Virus record (IMG/VR): IMGVR_UViG_3300004369_000008
Location: 1-64,000 of that record
Source: a virus
DNA length: 64,000 nucleotides
Direction: 5' to 3' (one strand)
Every line of letters begins with the position of its first letter. The first letter of the stretch is position 1. Below the pieces are notes generated by a model. The model saw only the letters and a program-made list of their open reading frames with translations, made no database searches and was not told where the DNA came from. Below, piece by piece: positions 40,713 through 48,555 of the stretch. The translations under genes were made by a program, and so were the position numbers.

Positions 40713-41318
40713 ATGGCAGACAAGAGAAACATGGGTATCGGCGTTATCGGCCAGCCAGATATGGTGTTCAAGCGCAAATTTCGCTACACCTTTGAAATCT
40801 TCGGCTTCTGTGATAACGAGAAGAATGTTGTTCCTGAGCATTTCGTCAAGACAGCTTCTCGACCAAATCTATCCATTGAAGAAACAGAAATCAATCACCT
40901 GAATGCTAAGACGTGGATTCCCGGCAAAGCATCTTGGGAAACAATTACAGTCACTTATGTTGACGTAGCTCACGAAGAGATGAAATCTTTGTGGAACTGG
41001 CTTGCCACAGTCTACAACTTCACTGATCCAATTCGTCTGACGATGGGCAATAAACGTGAATGGGATGCCACAGGCGTTCTTAACATGTATGACGGATGTG
41101 GTATTTTACTAGAAACATGGCAGTTGCAGCACATGTTCCCAACTGCAATTAACTTCGGCGAGCTTGATTATTCGTCTTCTGAGGAAGCGACAATCGAATT
41201 GACTCTGAGATTCTCAGATGTCAAGTACAGATCGTTCTGCCCAGCATTCGATCCATTCGCTTGCTGTGATGGATGTGGAACAACAACCAAGAAGCCACAA
41301 TACGCAGAATTCATCTAA
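40713..41318 (+). CDS. Tail tube protein, T4 gp19-like, copy 2
   Basis: 201 residues, SD GAGG. FKRKFRYTFEI, SRPNLSIEETEINHLNAKTW, IPGKASWETITVTYVDVA and EEATIELTLRFSDV. Very close to copy 3 across the core; the C-terminal tails differ. Confidence 0.88.
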   Translation: MADKRNMGIGVIGQPDMVFKRKFRYTFEIFGFCDNEKNVVPEHFVKTASRPNLSIEETEINHLNAKTWIPGKASWETITVTYVDVAHEEMKSLWNWLATVYNFTDPIRLTMGNKREWDATGVLNMYDGCGILLETWQLQHMFPTAINFGELDYSSSEEATIELTLRFSDVKYRSFCPAFDPFACCDGCGTTTKKPQYAEFI

Positions 41319-41338
41319 GATAAAGATAGGAGTTAGGA

Positions 41339-41980
41339 ATGGCTGAGAAAATCCCAATGGGAATTGGACATCTAGGTTTCAGAAACCTAGTATTCAAACG
41401 TAAGTTTCGATTTACGTTTGTGCTGGAAGAAATCTGTGGTAGCCAAAGAATTCCCGAACATTTTGTAAAGGTCGCTTCGAGACCGAATCTGTCAATCGAA
41501 GAGACTGAAATTAACTTCCTGAACGCCAAAACTTGGATTCCCGGTAAGGCGTCTTGGGAAACGATGACTGTCACTTATATCGACGTAGCCTCCGCTGAGA
41601 TGGCACCGTTGTTTAACTGGCTGGCATCTGTGTACAACTTCACTGACCCAATCAATTTGGAGCAGGGTTCACAACGTGCAGACTATACTGCTACAGGCAT
41701 CCTTAAACTATGGGATGGTTGTGGTCAGTTATTGGAAATGTGGACAATTAAGGATGTTTGGCCAACCGCCATTAACTTTGGAGATTTGGACTATTCCAAC
41801 TCTGAAGAGGCAACAATCGAATTGACTCTGAGATACTCAGACGTTATGTACGAAAACATCTGCCCCGGTTTCGCAATTAGCCCATGTTGCTCGCCATGTG
41901 GTGGTTCACCAAACCAACCACCTGAAGAAGACCCAGAAGTCATCACGAACCACTCACCTGCTAATTTGCTTGGTTTGTAA
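41339..41980 (+). CDS. Tail tube protein, T4 gp19-like, copy 3
   Basis: 213 residues, SD GGAG. FKRKFRFTFVL, SRPNLSIEETEINFLNAKTW, IPGKASWETMTVTYIDVA and EEATIELTLRYSDV. Has the longest C-terminal tail, Cys/Pro-rich, which could be exposed in the tube lumen or at its end. Confidence 0.88.
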   Translation: MAEKIPMGIGHLGFRNLVFKRKFRFTFVLEEICGSQRIPEHFVKVASRPNLSIEETEINFLNAKTWIPGKASWETMTVTYIDVASAEMAPLFNWLASVYNFTDPINLEQGSQRADYTATGILKLWDGCGQLLEMWTIKDVWPTAINFGDLDYSNSEEATIELTLRYSDVMYENICPGFAISPCCSPCGGSPNQPPEEDPEVITNHSPANLLGL

Positions 41981-42003
41981 TCTTATTCAATCATGACTAA
42001 ATT

Positions 42004-42037
42004 AAAGGGGCCACAGTAAATACTGTGGCCCCTTTTT
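42004..42037 (+). terminator. Terminator after tube copy 3
   Basis: AAAGGGGCCACAG (42004-42016), loop, CTGTGGCCCCTTT (42023-42035) and Ts. It separates copies 1-3 from the diverged copy 4. Confidence 0.85.
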
Positions 42038-42052
42038 ATTGAGGAGATAAAC

Positions 42053-42631
42053 ATGGGAAGACCAATGGGTTTGGACTTTGGCTTGAACGGCGATGGCAAG
42101 TTCTGCAAAAGGAAATTCCGTTATCTATTCAGAATTGATGGTGTGGTTGCAGACAGCCAGAAATCAATGAAGACGCTGCCGCCACTACAAAGCGCACGGC
42201 CAAACTTGAATTTCAAAGAAATGACAGCGAATCATCTAATCGAAGATGTGTTCTATCCATCCAAGCCAGACTGGAAGCCGATCAATTTAGTTCTCTATGA
42301 TCTTAAAATTGATCCACACCCAGTCTGGGAGTGGATCAAAAAATTCTACGATCCACGCCCAGAGAAAGGAATTCTACTTGCCCCTAATGAAAATCCCGGT
42401 CCAACTGAAGGCTTCATTAGAAACGCCATCCTTGATCTGTATGATGGATGTGGAGAACTTGTAGAACAATGGGTCTACGAAGATGCTTGGCCGCAAGCTG
42501 TCAACTTCCAGACTTTGGACATGGGAAGCTCCGAGATTGTAACACTAGACTTGACTATCAGGTATGTGCGAGCGTATGTGCAAGAAGCACCGCCGCCACA
42601 ACTTCAACAACCTTCAGTCGGAAGTGTTTAA
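42053..42631 (+). CDS. Diverged tail tube-like protein, copy 4
   Basis: 192 residues, SD GAGGAG. CKRKFRYLFRIDGV, SARPNLNFKEMTANHL, KPDWKPINLVLYDL, LYDGCGELVEQWVYEDAWPQ and IVTLDLTIRYVRA. The same fold signature as copies 1-3 but clearly more distant, so it may make a special ring (tube initiator or terminator, or neck). Sits behind a terminator, allowing a lower dose. Confidence 0.75.
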   Translation: MGRPMGLDFGLNGDGKFCKRKFRYLFRIDGVVADSQKSMKTLPPLQSARPNLNFKEMTANHLIEDVFYPSKPDWKPINLVLYDLKIDPHPVWEWIKKFYDPRPEKGILLAPNENPGPTEGFIRNAILDLYDGCGELVEQWVYEDAWPQAVNFQTLDMGSSEIVTLDLTIRYVRAYVQEAPPPQLQQPSVGSV

Positions 42632-42909
42632 TCTTCGTCTTCGGATTCTTCGTCTTCTTCAACATCATCGAAGTCACGTTTAAGCAACTCACGCATCTCA
42701 GTGAGAGCGTCTTCGAGTTGCTTATTCTTCCAATCCATCTTGCGGCAAGTGCTGCTTTTGTTGAGACGACCCTTCTTGGTATAGCATTCAGCCTCATTGT
42801 CCATGAGACAATCTACCAATTCGGTGTATCCGTTTTCTTTGAGCTTCTTGATAATTTCCTGCATCTCGATACCGGATGCAGGGTTAACAGACATAGATTC
42901 GTTATTCAT
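42628..42909 (-). CDS. Small acidic protein next to gp55-like sigma
   Basis: 93 residues; a TTG two codons earlier is possible. Helical, with an extreme acidic tail (last 13 residues are nearly all Asp/Glu). Position beside the late sigma gene and its acidity raise the possibility of a gp33-type co-activator, but I see no motif that proves it. Convergent 4-base overlap with tube copy 4. Confidence 0.5.
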   Translation of the reverse strand: MNNESMSVNPASGIEMQEIIKKLKENGYTELVDCLMDNEAECYTKKGRLNKSSTCRKMDWKNKQLEDALTEMRELLKRDFDDVEEDEESEDED

Positions 42910-42948
42910 ATACAACCTATCTTAACTGAGAGTTAGAATTGATGCAAG

Positions 42949-43524
42949 TCAGTTTATTATGCCTCGGGACATACCAACACCGCTCATTGAGATTTCTTTT
43001 CCATTCTTATAGAACACATGATCGAAACGATCCTGCAACCAAGTGTGATATCTCTTCTTTAATTCATTGTAGTTTCTAGCACTACGATATAGCTGGCGAA
43101 AATGGTTCAAAATACATGTTGTCATGTAATTGAAAGCTTTGGCTTTTTGCCCGCTTTTTCCTCGATAGTTTGGATTAAACCTATCGACTTTCTCAAAGCA
43201 AATAAGAACACCTTCTTGAATAGCGTCATCTACGTCAATTCCACTGAATTTGGCGTAATTTGCGATGTTCTCTGATAGAATGTAGAAAGCAACCGCTAAT
43301 CTATCCTGACAAGCCTTGAAGCACATGCTCGCTTCTTTGTGTTGGCTTAAGATTGCTTCCAGTTGCTCTTTCTTGATGTGATCTTTGTATTTAACGAAAC
43401 GTCTGTTGTGAGTTTCTTCAAGATCGGCAATTATGAGTTCGAGTTTCGCTTTCTGTCTCTTGTAGAATTGAAAAGCTTGGATAATAGACTCGAAATCCTT
43501 GTTATTAAGGTACTCGTTAGCCAT
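42949..43524 (-). CDS. Late transcription sigma factor, T4 gp55-like
   Basis: 191 residues, SD GGAGGA. The hallmark block is very clear: DVDDAIQEGVLICFEKVDRF, then KAFNYMTTCILNHFRQLYRS and ARNYNELKKRY, the region 2-like core of T4 gp55. It directs host RNA polymerase to late promoters (T4 core TATAAATA) with sliding clamp gp45 and gp33. This supports a T4-like late programme and candidate TATATAAGA/CATAAATA elements. The C-terminus ends with MSGVGMSRGIIN. Confidence 0.93.
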   Translation of the reverse strand: MANEYLNNKDFESIIQAFQFYKRQKAKLELIIADLEETHNRRFVKYKDHIKKEQLEAILSQHKEASMCFKACQDRLAVAFYILSENIANYAKFSGIDVDDAIQEGVLICFEKVDRFNPNYRGKSGQKAKAFNYMTTCILNHFRQLYRSARNYNELKKRYHTWLQDRFDHVFYKNGKEISMSGVGMSRGIIN

Positions 43525-43622
43525 GGTCCTCCGGTTCGGATGCTATAAGGGGTATGTAACTATGCAAGCACGGCTAACATTTTGAAAAGAAAATCCTTCT
43601 TCCTTGACTTACTTAACGTAGT

Positions 43623-43826
43623 ATGAATCCAACTAACTTATACGCAGAGTTACAATCAAATCCCAGAAGCCGAGCGGCCTACCGGAAACTTGCTGCCTAT
43701 TACAAAAATTGTAACCAAGACAATATCGCTGAGGCATACCTCTATCTTCTGGAGAAAAAGTTCAATGTATCTGACGACTCAAATCTTGACGAAGAACAAC
43801 GAGAAGACATTACCAGCGACAATTGA
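43623..43826 (+). CDS. Small TPR-like protein
   Basis: 67 residues; SRAAYRKLAAYYKNCNQDNI resembles a tetratricopeptide helix pair. No SD visible. It overlaps the following glycosyltransferase by 62 bases in another frame; both frames look coding. Confidence 0.45.
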   Translation: MNPTNLYAELQSNPRSRAAYRKLAAYYKNCNQDNIAEAYLYLLEKKFNVSDDSNLDEEQREDITSDN

Positions 43827-44709
43827 GTCTATTTCTCCATTAGTCAATCAAATAGTGGTTGGAGATTTGGGCAGCACAGATCAAACCAAAAACATCTGTA
43901 AGCAACTCGGTGTGATCTGGGAGAACTGTCAAGGAATGAACAGATCAAGAGCAAGAAACTTTCTGTTTGATGCTCACAAAAGCAATTTCCACTTCGCAAT
44001 TGAACCATGGGAAGTTTTAACATCTGGTCATGATCGACTCAGAAAACTCAAGTGCAACACCATGGTCAACATATTCAGCAACGGGTCGCTGAGCAAAGAC
44101 GTGAGAATCTGGAACACAGGAAGATTTCACAATCCGATCTTTGAAAGACTTGATGAAGATGGACTGGACTCCAATTTGGTTCTCTATTCGGCTGGTGGAG
44201 TTCAATTTGAGGACGCTGTGAAGCTGCTGGAGACGTGGAAGGGTGATAACCCGACATCCGCCCGACCATACTACTACCATGCGTGTATGCTGCTCTCAGA
44301 GAGCCGATACGAGGAGTTCTTGAAAATGGCTGACCACTATCTATTCATTGAAAAAGAGAGAAACAGCATGTCGGCCACGATGACCAGATACTATTACGCT
44401 CTAGTACAAATTTTGCACCACAGAAAGGCCCGACCTGCACTCCAGAACTTAAACCTGTGTTTGTGCGTGAATCCTTTAATGGCTGAGTTCTGGTGCTTGA
44501 CAGGGGATGTCTATTACCACATCGTCAAGGACCACGAAAAAGCAAAAGAGTTCTATGAAAATGCGATCATTCTCGGGTCTCGCAGACTTACAAATAGCCC
44601 TTGGCCTATGGAGGTTGCCAAATATAGCGAGTATCCTCAAAGAATGATCGCAAGTTGTGATAAGATCATTGAATCAAGATTCACTTACGGCAGTGTGCCG
44701 AAGAAATGA
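43765..44709 (+). CDS. Family 2 glycosyltransferase-like protein with TPR tail
   Basis: 314 residues from the Met that begins MYLTTQILTKNNEKTLPATI, a classic GT2 front; VVGDLGSTDQTK is the nucleotide-sugar binding segment. The C-terminal half has TPR-like helices (ALVQILHHRKARPALQNLNL). An open frame extends 75 bases upstream without coding character. Acceptor unknown. Confidence 0.7.
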   Translation: MYLTTQILTKNNEKTLPATIESISPLVNQIVVGDLGSTDQTKNICKQLGVIWENCQGMNRSRARNFLFDAHKSNFHFAIEPWEVLTSGHDRLRKLKCNTMVNIFSNGSLSKDVRIWNTGRFHNPIFERLDEDGLDSNLVLYSAGGVQFEDAVKLLETWKGDNPTSARPYYYHACMLLSESRYEEFLKMADHYLFIEKERNSMSATMTRYYYALVQILHHRKARPALQNLNLCLCVNPLMAEFWCLTGDVYYHIVKDHEKAKEFYENAIILGSRRLTNSPWPMEVAKYSEYPQRMIASCDKIIESRFTYGSVPKK

Positions 44710-44710
44710 A

Positions 44711-44848
44711 TCAATGTTCTTTGTCCTTTTTATGTCGTTTCAAGTATGAAACAGACTCATTGTTCTCGTATTTCTTAATGAACTGGCAGTTCATACAAAG
44801 CACTTGGAACCCTTCAGGAAGTCCGTTACGTTTTAGCCAGTAACTCAA
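44711..44848 (-). pseudogene. C-terminal remnant of an HNH endonuclease
   Basis: A 45-residue frame without a good start: SYWLKRNGLPEGFQVLCMNC is the standard C-terminal zinc-knuckle end of small phage HNH endonucleases. The HNH core is absent upstream, where the 44845 gene occupies another frame. The 50060 gene carries the same element (YPEGYQVLCFNCNMGK). Confidence 0.55.
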
Positions 44849-45234
44849 TACAATTCTTCAATATGATTGACAACTACTGTTACCTGATCTTCAAACCGAG
44901 CAATGTCCAACTGCTTACGACCAGTTCCCAACTTACGCAACTCATCAGACAGTTCGTAAATCGAACAGTTGATGATCTGCCAGTTATTCTTGGAAAGCAG
45001 TGATGTTTCTTTCTCGACCTCATCTTCCGTAGGCGCTTCTTTCGTTGGAAAGTAATTCGCCAGTTCCTTGCCAGCCTTCAACATGACGTTCCTGTAGACC
45101 GTATGGTTGCATTTACAACCCGGATTCTTCATGAACTTTTGAATGTCATCTTGAAGTTCTTCTGGCAAGTTGTCTCGAAAGCGTTGGTCTAATAAAGCTT
45201 GCTTAACATCGTGGACGGTCACTCGTTTTCTCAT
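44845..45234 (-). CDS. Conserved-looking small protein, unknown
   Basis: 129 residues, SD AAAGGAA. Starts MRKRVTVHDVKQALLDQRFR; a CKCNH pair may bind metal; the C-terminal strand-rich part ends at an HNH remnant. Forms a run of minus-strand genes with 45203-47014. No family recognised. Confidence 0.6.
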   Translation of the reverse strand: MRKRVTVHDVKQALLDQRFRDNLPEELQDDIQKFMKNPGCKCNHTVYRNVMLKAGKELANYFPTKEAPTEDEVEKETSLLSKNNWQIINCSIYELSDELRKLGTGRKQLDIARFEDQVTVVVNHIEELY

Positions 45235-45670
45235 TGAAATTCCTTTTCCAGTAGGCTTCCATATTAGAGCGTTCGATCTCCACTTCTCTCTTGAGTAGCT
45301 TCAAATCTTCCATCTCTTCTTTATCCAGCAAGCCAGAATTGTTCAACATGTCAAGTTGATTGACCATCTCACATTTCCAGATATCCAGATTAGGCACATC
45401 ATCCATATTGCCATAACTTAGGAATCCATCGGGGTTGACATCTTTGATTTCCAACACTGGAAGAGGTTTGGCCTCGACAGGCTTGGGAGCCGGTTCTGTT
45501 TTAGAAAACCCAACTAGGTTCATCAAAACATCCATAACATCAAGAAAGTTGATGTCATGTTCCTTGATGAATTTACCGAGTCTTTCTTTTTTTGATTTCG
45601 AGCTTCGGATTGAAGGCGGGTTTTTCTGGGAGTAATCCATCTCGGATTCTCTGTTCTCGTTCTCGTTCAT
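45203..45670 (-). CDS. Unknown helical protein
   Basis: 155 residues from the ATG with AAAGGA. Basic front (SSKSKKERLGKF), Pro-rich linker, helical C-terminus (LDKEEMEDLKLLKREVEIER). It overlaps its upstream neighbour by 98 bases and its downstream neighbour by 32, an unusually dense packing. Confidence 0.5.
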   Translation of the reverse strand: MNENENRESEMDYSQKNPPSIRSSKSKKERLGKFIKEHDINFLDVMDVLMNLVGFSKTEPAPKPVEAKPLPVLEIKDVNPDGFLSYGNMDDVPNLDIWKCEMVNQLDMLNNSGLLDKEEMEDLKLLKREVEIERSNMEAYWKRNFNEKTSDRPRC

Positions 45671-45935
45671 AATTATCCTTTTCTGCTTGGTCTTCACGCT
45701 CTTTAATTGTCTTAGCGTACACCTCTGGCAACACCTTCGATATAACGCCACGCCCACAATGTGGGCATTTGAACGCCTTGTTACGAGGTGTTGATTTTCT
45801 CTCTGTTACCTTTTTTGTGGCCGAGTCTAATCGAGGCGCACCACCGGGAACATCTGCAAGAGGAAGCTCTGTCAAGTCAGCATCAATACCCTCGGTGATG
45901 ATTTTCTTAAAGCTGCAAGGCTCGCAGAAAATCAT
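45573..45935 (-). CDS. Zinc-ribbon protein, unknown
   Basis: 120 residues from the Met in MIFCEPCSFKKI. CEPC and CPHC pairs 57 residues apart are consistent with one zinc ribbon; the end is strongly basic. The frame stays open to 46217, but the longer version overlaps a membrane-protein gene, so the short form is preferred. SD is poor. Confidence 0.5.
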   Translation of the reverse strand: MIFCEPCSFKKIITEGIDADLTELPLADVPGGAPRLDSATKKVTERKSTPRNKAFKCPHCGRGVISKVLPEVYAKTIKEREDQAEKDNYEREREQRIRDGLLPEKPAFNPKLEIKKRKTR

Positions 45936-45942
45936 CCACCGT

Positions 45943-46305
45943 TTATGTCTGATCTGTGTGTTCTTCTTCTCGTTCTCCAACTGGCTCTCCTGTATCGATA
46001 ATAAACTCGATCTTACTATTTGCCCACTCAAACAACAAATTATTCCAAGTGGCCAATAAACCCCCAGCGAAGCCGCAGGCCAGAATAATTGACCAATGAG
46101 ATGAAATAATAAGCCATCCACAAAGGAATCCCGCCCATGTTCCAGTGCATTCGTAGCAATTAAAAAGAGACTCGGACCATTTCCAATAGTGCATCCATTG
46201 ACGGATGCTACGACCACCTATCTTGATAGAATCAAAAATTGTACCATGTACCAAGATGTTGGTCAGGCCAATAGTTGACAGCACAAACAAAATGAATGTT
46301 ATCAT
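45943..46305 (-). CDS. DUF1360-like membrane protein
   Basis: 120 residues. N-terminal hydrophobic segment, then SLFNCYECTGTWAGFLCGWLI, the CxxC-x-G-x-W-x-G signature of DUF1360-like membrane proteins, then a second membrane helix. Start overlaps the upstream stop (TAATG). Confidence 0.65.
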   Translation of the reverse strand: MITFILFVLSTIGLTNILVHGTIFDSIKIGGRSIRQWMHYWKWSESLFNCYECTGTWAGFLCGWLIISSHWSIILACGFAGGLLATWNNLLFEWANSKIEFIIDTGEPVGEREEEHTDQT

Positions 46306-46634
46306 TATTTCTCATCCTCATCGTTGTTCTTGTATTTCTTTTCCATGATCTGACGGATCATTAGTTTGTTCTCTTCGTTCTCTCTGATGTCCATATTGCT
46401 AGGAACAAATCTTGGGAAAGGATGATCGAAGTCAACCTTCTCGACTCGACAAGCTTCCTTTGTTGTAGGAACAACTGAAACTAGATAATTGGATTCCTCT
46501 TGTATGTCCTTGATGAACTCTGAGTTCAAGTCTTTGAACATTTCAATCTGTTCTTTGAAAGTCACGCCTTCAATATCAGGGTTGTAGTTCAAGAAGAACA
46601 CAACCACACCCTTCAAATTCTTATTCTCGCTCAC
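46305..46634 (-). CDS. Unknown protein
   Basis: 109 residues from GTG with SD GGAGGT; a TTG four codons earlier is possible. Beta front (GVVVFFLNYNPDIEG) and charged C-terminus. Coupled to the DUF1360-like gene. Confidence 0.55.
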   Translation of the reverse strand: MSENKNLKGVVVFFLNYNPDIEGVTFKEQIEMFKDLNSEFIKDIQEESNYLVSVVPTTKEACRVEKVDFDHPFPRFVPSNMDIRENEENKLMIRQIMEKKYKNNDEDEK

Positions 46635-46636
46635 TG

Positions 46637-47014
46637 TTACCTCCAAAATGATATGTAGAGCATCTTTTCATCACGCCATGTGCTGTAATAGAAATCGCCT
46701 TCGATCTCACAGAGTTTCTCGCAAATCCCAACTGAATCCTCCAAAGGAACTTCGATGTTCATGGACACACCATAATTGAGTCTTTCTATTACAACTCTTT
46801 CACCGAAATACTCTTCTAGTATTGCAATGTGTTCATCATGCAGGTTGTTCAGGAAGTCCAACATGGCCGACTTGCCAATTTGTCTTAGAAATGGCATCTG
46901 CTTACCCAGCCGCCATTGTTCAAAATAACTGAACATGTGCGGTGGGAGAAGTTTTTGCAACTCCCTATCATGAAAAACCAATTTTTCGACGTTCGAGAAA
47001 TTCAATATGACCAT
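46637..47014 (-). CDS. Conserved T4-like small protein, unknown
   Basis: 125 residues. MVILNFSNVEKLVFHDRELQ and a compact alpha/beta sequence that looks well folded. First of a six-gene minus-strand run. TATAAGAG lies directly before the ATG and no SD is visible. Confidence 0.6.
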   Translation of the reverse strand: MVILNFSNVEKLVFHDRELQKLLPPHMFSYFEQWRLGKQMPFLRQIGKSAMLDFLNNLHDEHIAILEEYFGERVVIERLNYGVSMNIEVPLEDSVGICEKLCEIEGDFYYSTWRDEKMLYISFWR

Positions 47015-47068
47015 ACTCTTATACCAACGTAATGGGTTCTAAAAGAACATAGTAACAAGGAGTAAAAT

Positions 47069-48292
47069 ATGGCTGATGATGTATTTCGCCAAAGAAAAAA
47101 GGTTAGCCTCAATGATGCAATCGATGAGGTAAACAACCAACAAGTTCAGGCAACAGATGAAGGAACGCTAATGAGCGAACAAACAGAAGAGGGCGATCCT
47201 CTACACGAAGTTAGGAAAGTGCAGCAGGCAATTGCACAAGCATCGGGAAGGGAAGTCCCGCAACAGATGGCAGCGGGCGCAGATGCTCCGTTCCAAATCG
47301 GCGGTAACATTCCGCCAGAATTTCGAGAAGCACTGGCAAACAAAGGCCAAGCTCCTCACTACGAAGAGGGCGTTGTCAAAGCCAAGCAGCCAAAGCAGAA
47401 GGTTGATGACGATGATGAGTTCTTCAAAACACCAGCCAGCAAAATGGCTCGAAAGAAGATGCCAACTCCAGACAGTCGTGTGAACCTAAGAACACAAGGC
47501 AGTGATAATCTGGAAGGTTTGCTGGATCGCCTCATCGAGAAACATCAATGGGAAGAATTTCAGTTTGCTTCTTTGGGAAAATTCTATGATAACATCCCAC
47601 AGACCATTCACATTCGAGCTATGACTGGTGAGGAAGAGCAAATTTTGGCCACTCCAAGATTTGTAAAGAAGGGCACGGCCATTGACAAAATCTTCCAGCG
47701 TTGTATTCGAGAACCCCTTGATACCAGAGAGTTGTTGTCTGCCGACAGAAATCACTTGCTCATTTACCTGCGTGGTATTTCTTATACCCCAGAGTATGAC
47801 GTGGAAATCAAATGTCCGGCATGTGGAACCAAGTTCTCGACAACCATTGACTTGAACATCTTGGAAATCGATGCTTGTCCACCAGACTTCGGCCCAGAAA
47901 CTTTGAGTGGTGTTCTGCCAGCCAGCGGATTTTCCTATAGCTATCGACTCTCTACGGGTCAAGACGAACAAGCAATCAGCGCCTACAGAGACCGCCGTAT
48001 TCAAATGTGGGGTGACTCATCTGAAGACGACACGTTGCTTTATCGTACTGTGATTCTTATGGAAGAGATTGAAGGCGTTTCAGACAAGAAGGAACTGATG
48101 GTTCTTCTCAAGAGACTGCCGATTGTTGATGTCGCTCACCTTCGAAACGAGGTTAGTGATCCTCCATTCGGAGTTGATACAGAAGTTGAAATCATTTGTC
48201 CTTCATGTGCAGAGGAGTTCCATATTGATCTGCCGCTTGAAACAAATTTTTTCTTCCCAAGGAAGAAGGAGCAGGAAAGAACCCGAGCGTAG
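47069..48292 (+). CDS. Tail/baseplate assembly protein, T4 gp26-like
   Basis: 407 residues, SD AAGGAG. The first 150 residues are charged and probably disordered. The C-terminal 250 residues match the T4 baseplate-protein pattern: FASLGKFYDN, IRAMTGEEEQILAT, LLSADRNHLLIYLRGISY, then two zinc pairs (CPACG and CPSCAEEF). The end contains T_TTT_TTC over a second frame, typical of programmed frameshifting in tail-chaperone genes. Confidence 0.7.
   Translation: MADDVFRQRKKVSLNDAIDEVNNQQVQATDEGTLMSEQTEEGDPLHEVRKVQQAIAQASGREVPQQMAAGADAPFQIGGNIPPEFREALANKGQAPHYEEGVVKAKQPKQKVDDDDEFFKTPASKMARKKMPTPDSRVNLRTQGSDNLEGLLDRLIEKHQWEEFQFASLGKFYDNIPQTIHIRAMTGEEEQILATPRFVKKGTAIDKIFQRCIREPLDTRELLSADRNHLLIYLRGISYTPEYDVEIKCPACGTKFSTTIDLNILEIDACPPDFGPETLSGVLPASGFSYSYRLSTGQDEQAISAYRDRRIQMWGDSSEDDTLLYRTVILMEEIEGVSDKKELMVLLKRLPIVDVAHLRNEVSDPPFGVDTEVEIICPSCAEEFHIDLPLETNFFFPRKKEQERTRA
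48247..48253 (+). other. Candidate -1 ribosomal slippery site
   Basis: T_TTT_TTC in the frame of the gp26-like gene, preceded by A_AAT_TTT (48244-48250), also a valid XXXYYYZ heptamer. A stop in the -1 frame (48238-48240) ends just before, and the -1 frame is then open to 48468. Confidence 0.6.
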
Positions 48293-48309
48293 AACTCTGG
48301 ACAACCCTG

Positions 48310-48468
48310 ATGGAAGAGCTTTTCTTCTTCCAATATCACATGAACATGAGCAAGCAGGATAGCATGACGCTTCCTGTCCATGAAAGAAAGTGGTTGATCC
48401 AGCGTTTTATTGACCAAAAGAAGAGGGAAAATGACGCAATGGAGAAGGCACGAAAGGCTAAGAAGTAA
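48310..48468 (+). CDS. Small tail-chaperone-like extension frame
   Basis: 52 residues if started at the ATG, but the frame is open from 48241, reading NPSVELWTTLMEELFFFQYH before it continues through MSKQDSMTLPVHERKWLIQR. A short helical protein with this LPVHERKWLI type of ending is what follows the slippery site in gpG-gpT tail-assembly chaperones. The ATG has no good SD, which favours synthesis as a -1 frameshift fusion with the gp26-like protein. Ends ARKAKK. Confidence 0.6.
   Translation: MEELFFFQYHMNMSKQDSMTLPVHERKWLIQRFIDQKKRENDAMEKARKAKK
48449..48466 (+). repeat. 18-bp direct repeat, left copy
   Basis: CACGAAAGGCTAAGAAGT, covering the last codons of the small tail gene. An identical copy at 49217-49234 covers the last codons of the HNH gene, so the repeats flank the HNH cassette. 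Confidence 0.9.
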
Positions 48469-48478
48469 GAAAATGATT

Positions 48479-48553
48479 GAGATTCCTTATAAAATGATAA
48501 CTTTCTCTCTCTTATAGAACATGAGAGAAAGTTACTCATGCAAAAGGAGTCTC
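48479..48553 (+). promoter_or_regulatory. Two-tier hairpin masking an HNH gene's RBS
   Basis: Outer stem GAGATTCCTT (48479-48488) with AAGGAGTCTC (48544-48553), 10 pairs with one G-U, which encloses the AAGGAG SD. Inner stem TAACTTTCTCTC (48498-48509) with GAGAGAAAGTTA (48523-48534), 12 perfect pairs. Between the stems is TATAAAAT, similar to a T4 late promoter. Confidence 0.65.
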
Positions 48554-48555
48554 AA

